From NCBI RefSeq assembly GCF_014836335.1, contig NZ_JACSRA010000008.1:102178-166177 (forward strand): a DNA stretch of 64,000 nucleotides, in the 5' to 3' direction. How positions within the stretch are numbered: position 1 is the first letter of the stretch; each line of letters begins with the position of its first letter. This stretch comes from Clostridium cibarium. GTDB taxonomy: Bacteria; Bacillota; Clostridia; Clostridiales; Clostridiaceae. This document shows, piece after piece, positions 63,771-64,000 of the stretch. The notes under the pieces were generated by a model. That model was not told the DNA's origin, made no database searches, and was given only the letters and a program-made list of their open reading frames with translations. The translations under genes were made by a program, and so were the position numbers.

Positions 63771-63893
63771 TGTTTATCTCCTTTTTATTTAAAATAGTAT
63801 AGATACATTTTATCAATATATATTGATTATAACAACAACTTAATTTTTTTCCTTTTATCTCTTATATAAATATATTTTATTCTAACATTATAT

Positions 63894-63919
63894 AAAAAAG
63901 CACTAACCTAAGTTAGTGC
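63894..63919 (-). terminator. Terminator of tRNA-Phe
   Basis: GCACTAACTT pairs with its inverted copy on the minus strand and is followed by TTTTTTAT. Confidence 0.9.
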
Positions 63920-63925
63920 TTATCC

Positions 63926-64000
<75 letters not shown>

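Overview
The window is a piece of a low-GC Gram-positive chromosome with a mobile element inserted in it. From about 15.45 kb to the right edge the DNA is very AT-rich. Its gene order and families (pyk-pfkA, dnaE, whiA-yvcK-rapZ-murB-uvrC, uvrA-uvrB, ftsE-ftsX, acpS-nnrD-mazEF, abrB-rsmI, DUF1540, DUF1836) point to Clostridium sensu stricto. The species cannot be read from the sequence alone.

Region 1 (1 to about 7.1 kb, minus strand, visibly richer in GC): the early replication module of a prophage. Read in its own direction it runs sigma-70 region 4-like regulator, two small proteins, DUF2800 Cas4-like nuclease, DUF2815 single-strand-binding-like protein, family A DNA polymerase, antirepressor, DUF4406 protein and a VapE-type primase/helicase cut by the window edge. 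The leader of this operon (6901-7083) holds nested inverted repeats that form two mutually exclusive structures, one hiding the Shine-Dalgarno sequence of the first gene, plus a cysteine-rich leader ORF. It looks like an uncharacterised RNA switch.

Region 2 (7.3 to about 15.4 kb): cargo at the right end of the element. It carries an ImmA/IrrE-type metalloprotease with a C-terminal HTH, then a restriction-modification island related to the ATP-dependent CglI/NgoAVII type: XRE regulator, PLD-B3-like nuclease, DEAD-Z1 ATPase, and a second PLD-B3-like protein whose HxK and GSxN motifs are altered. A cytosine-C5 methyltransferase with its own XRE regulator lies convergent to it. Two different PLD subunits served by one motor and one methylase is the most interesting protein system here. 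The element appears to end at the 3' end of the rRNA methyltransferase gene rlmD, a known attachment target of Firmicute elements. No integrase is in the window, so it should lie beyond the left edge.

Region 3 (15.4 to 64 kb): conserved housekeeping chromosome, almost all on the minus strand. It covers rRNA modification, a GntR regulator with a BglC-like 6-phospho-beta-glucosidase, lower glycolysis, replication (dnaE), the whiA-yvcK-rapZ cluster, cell-wall synthesis (murB, class B PBP, RodA/FtsW, FHA protein), excision repair (uvrA, uvrB, uvrC), an S41 protease with PDZ membrane protein and ftsEX, two tandem YitT proteins, split transketolase, MazEF, an acpS operon that lacks the expected alr, a secondary SSB, a nuclease-helicase fusion, DUF1836, AbrB with perfect Spo0A boxes, RsmI, a TrmN6-like methylase, an NlpC/P60 hydrolase, a HAD hydrolase, a parvulin, and tRNA-Pro and tRNA-Phe. 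Many genes end in clear Rho-independent terminators. No CRISPR array, rRNA gene or insertion sequence was seen.
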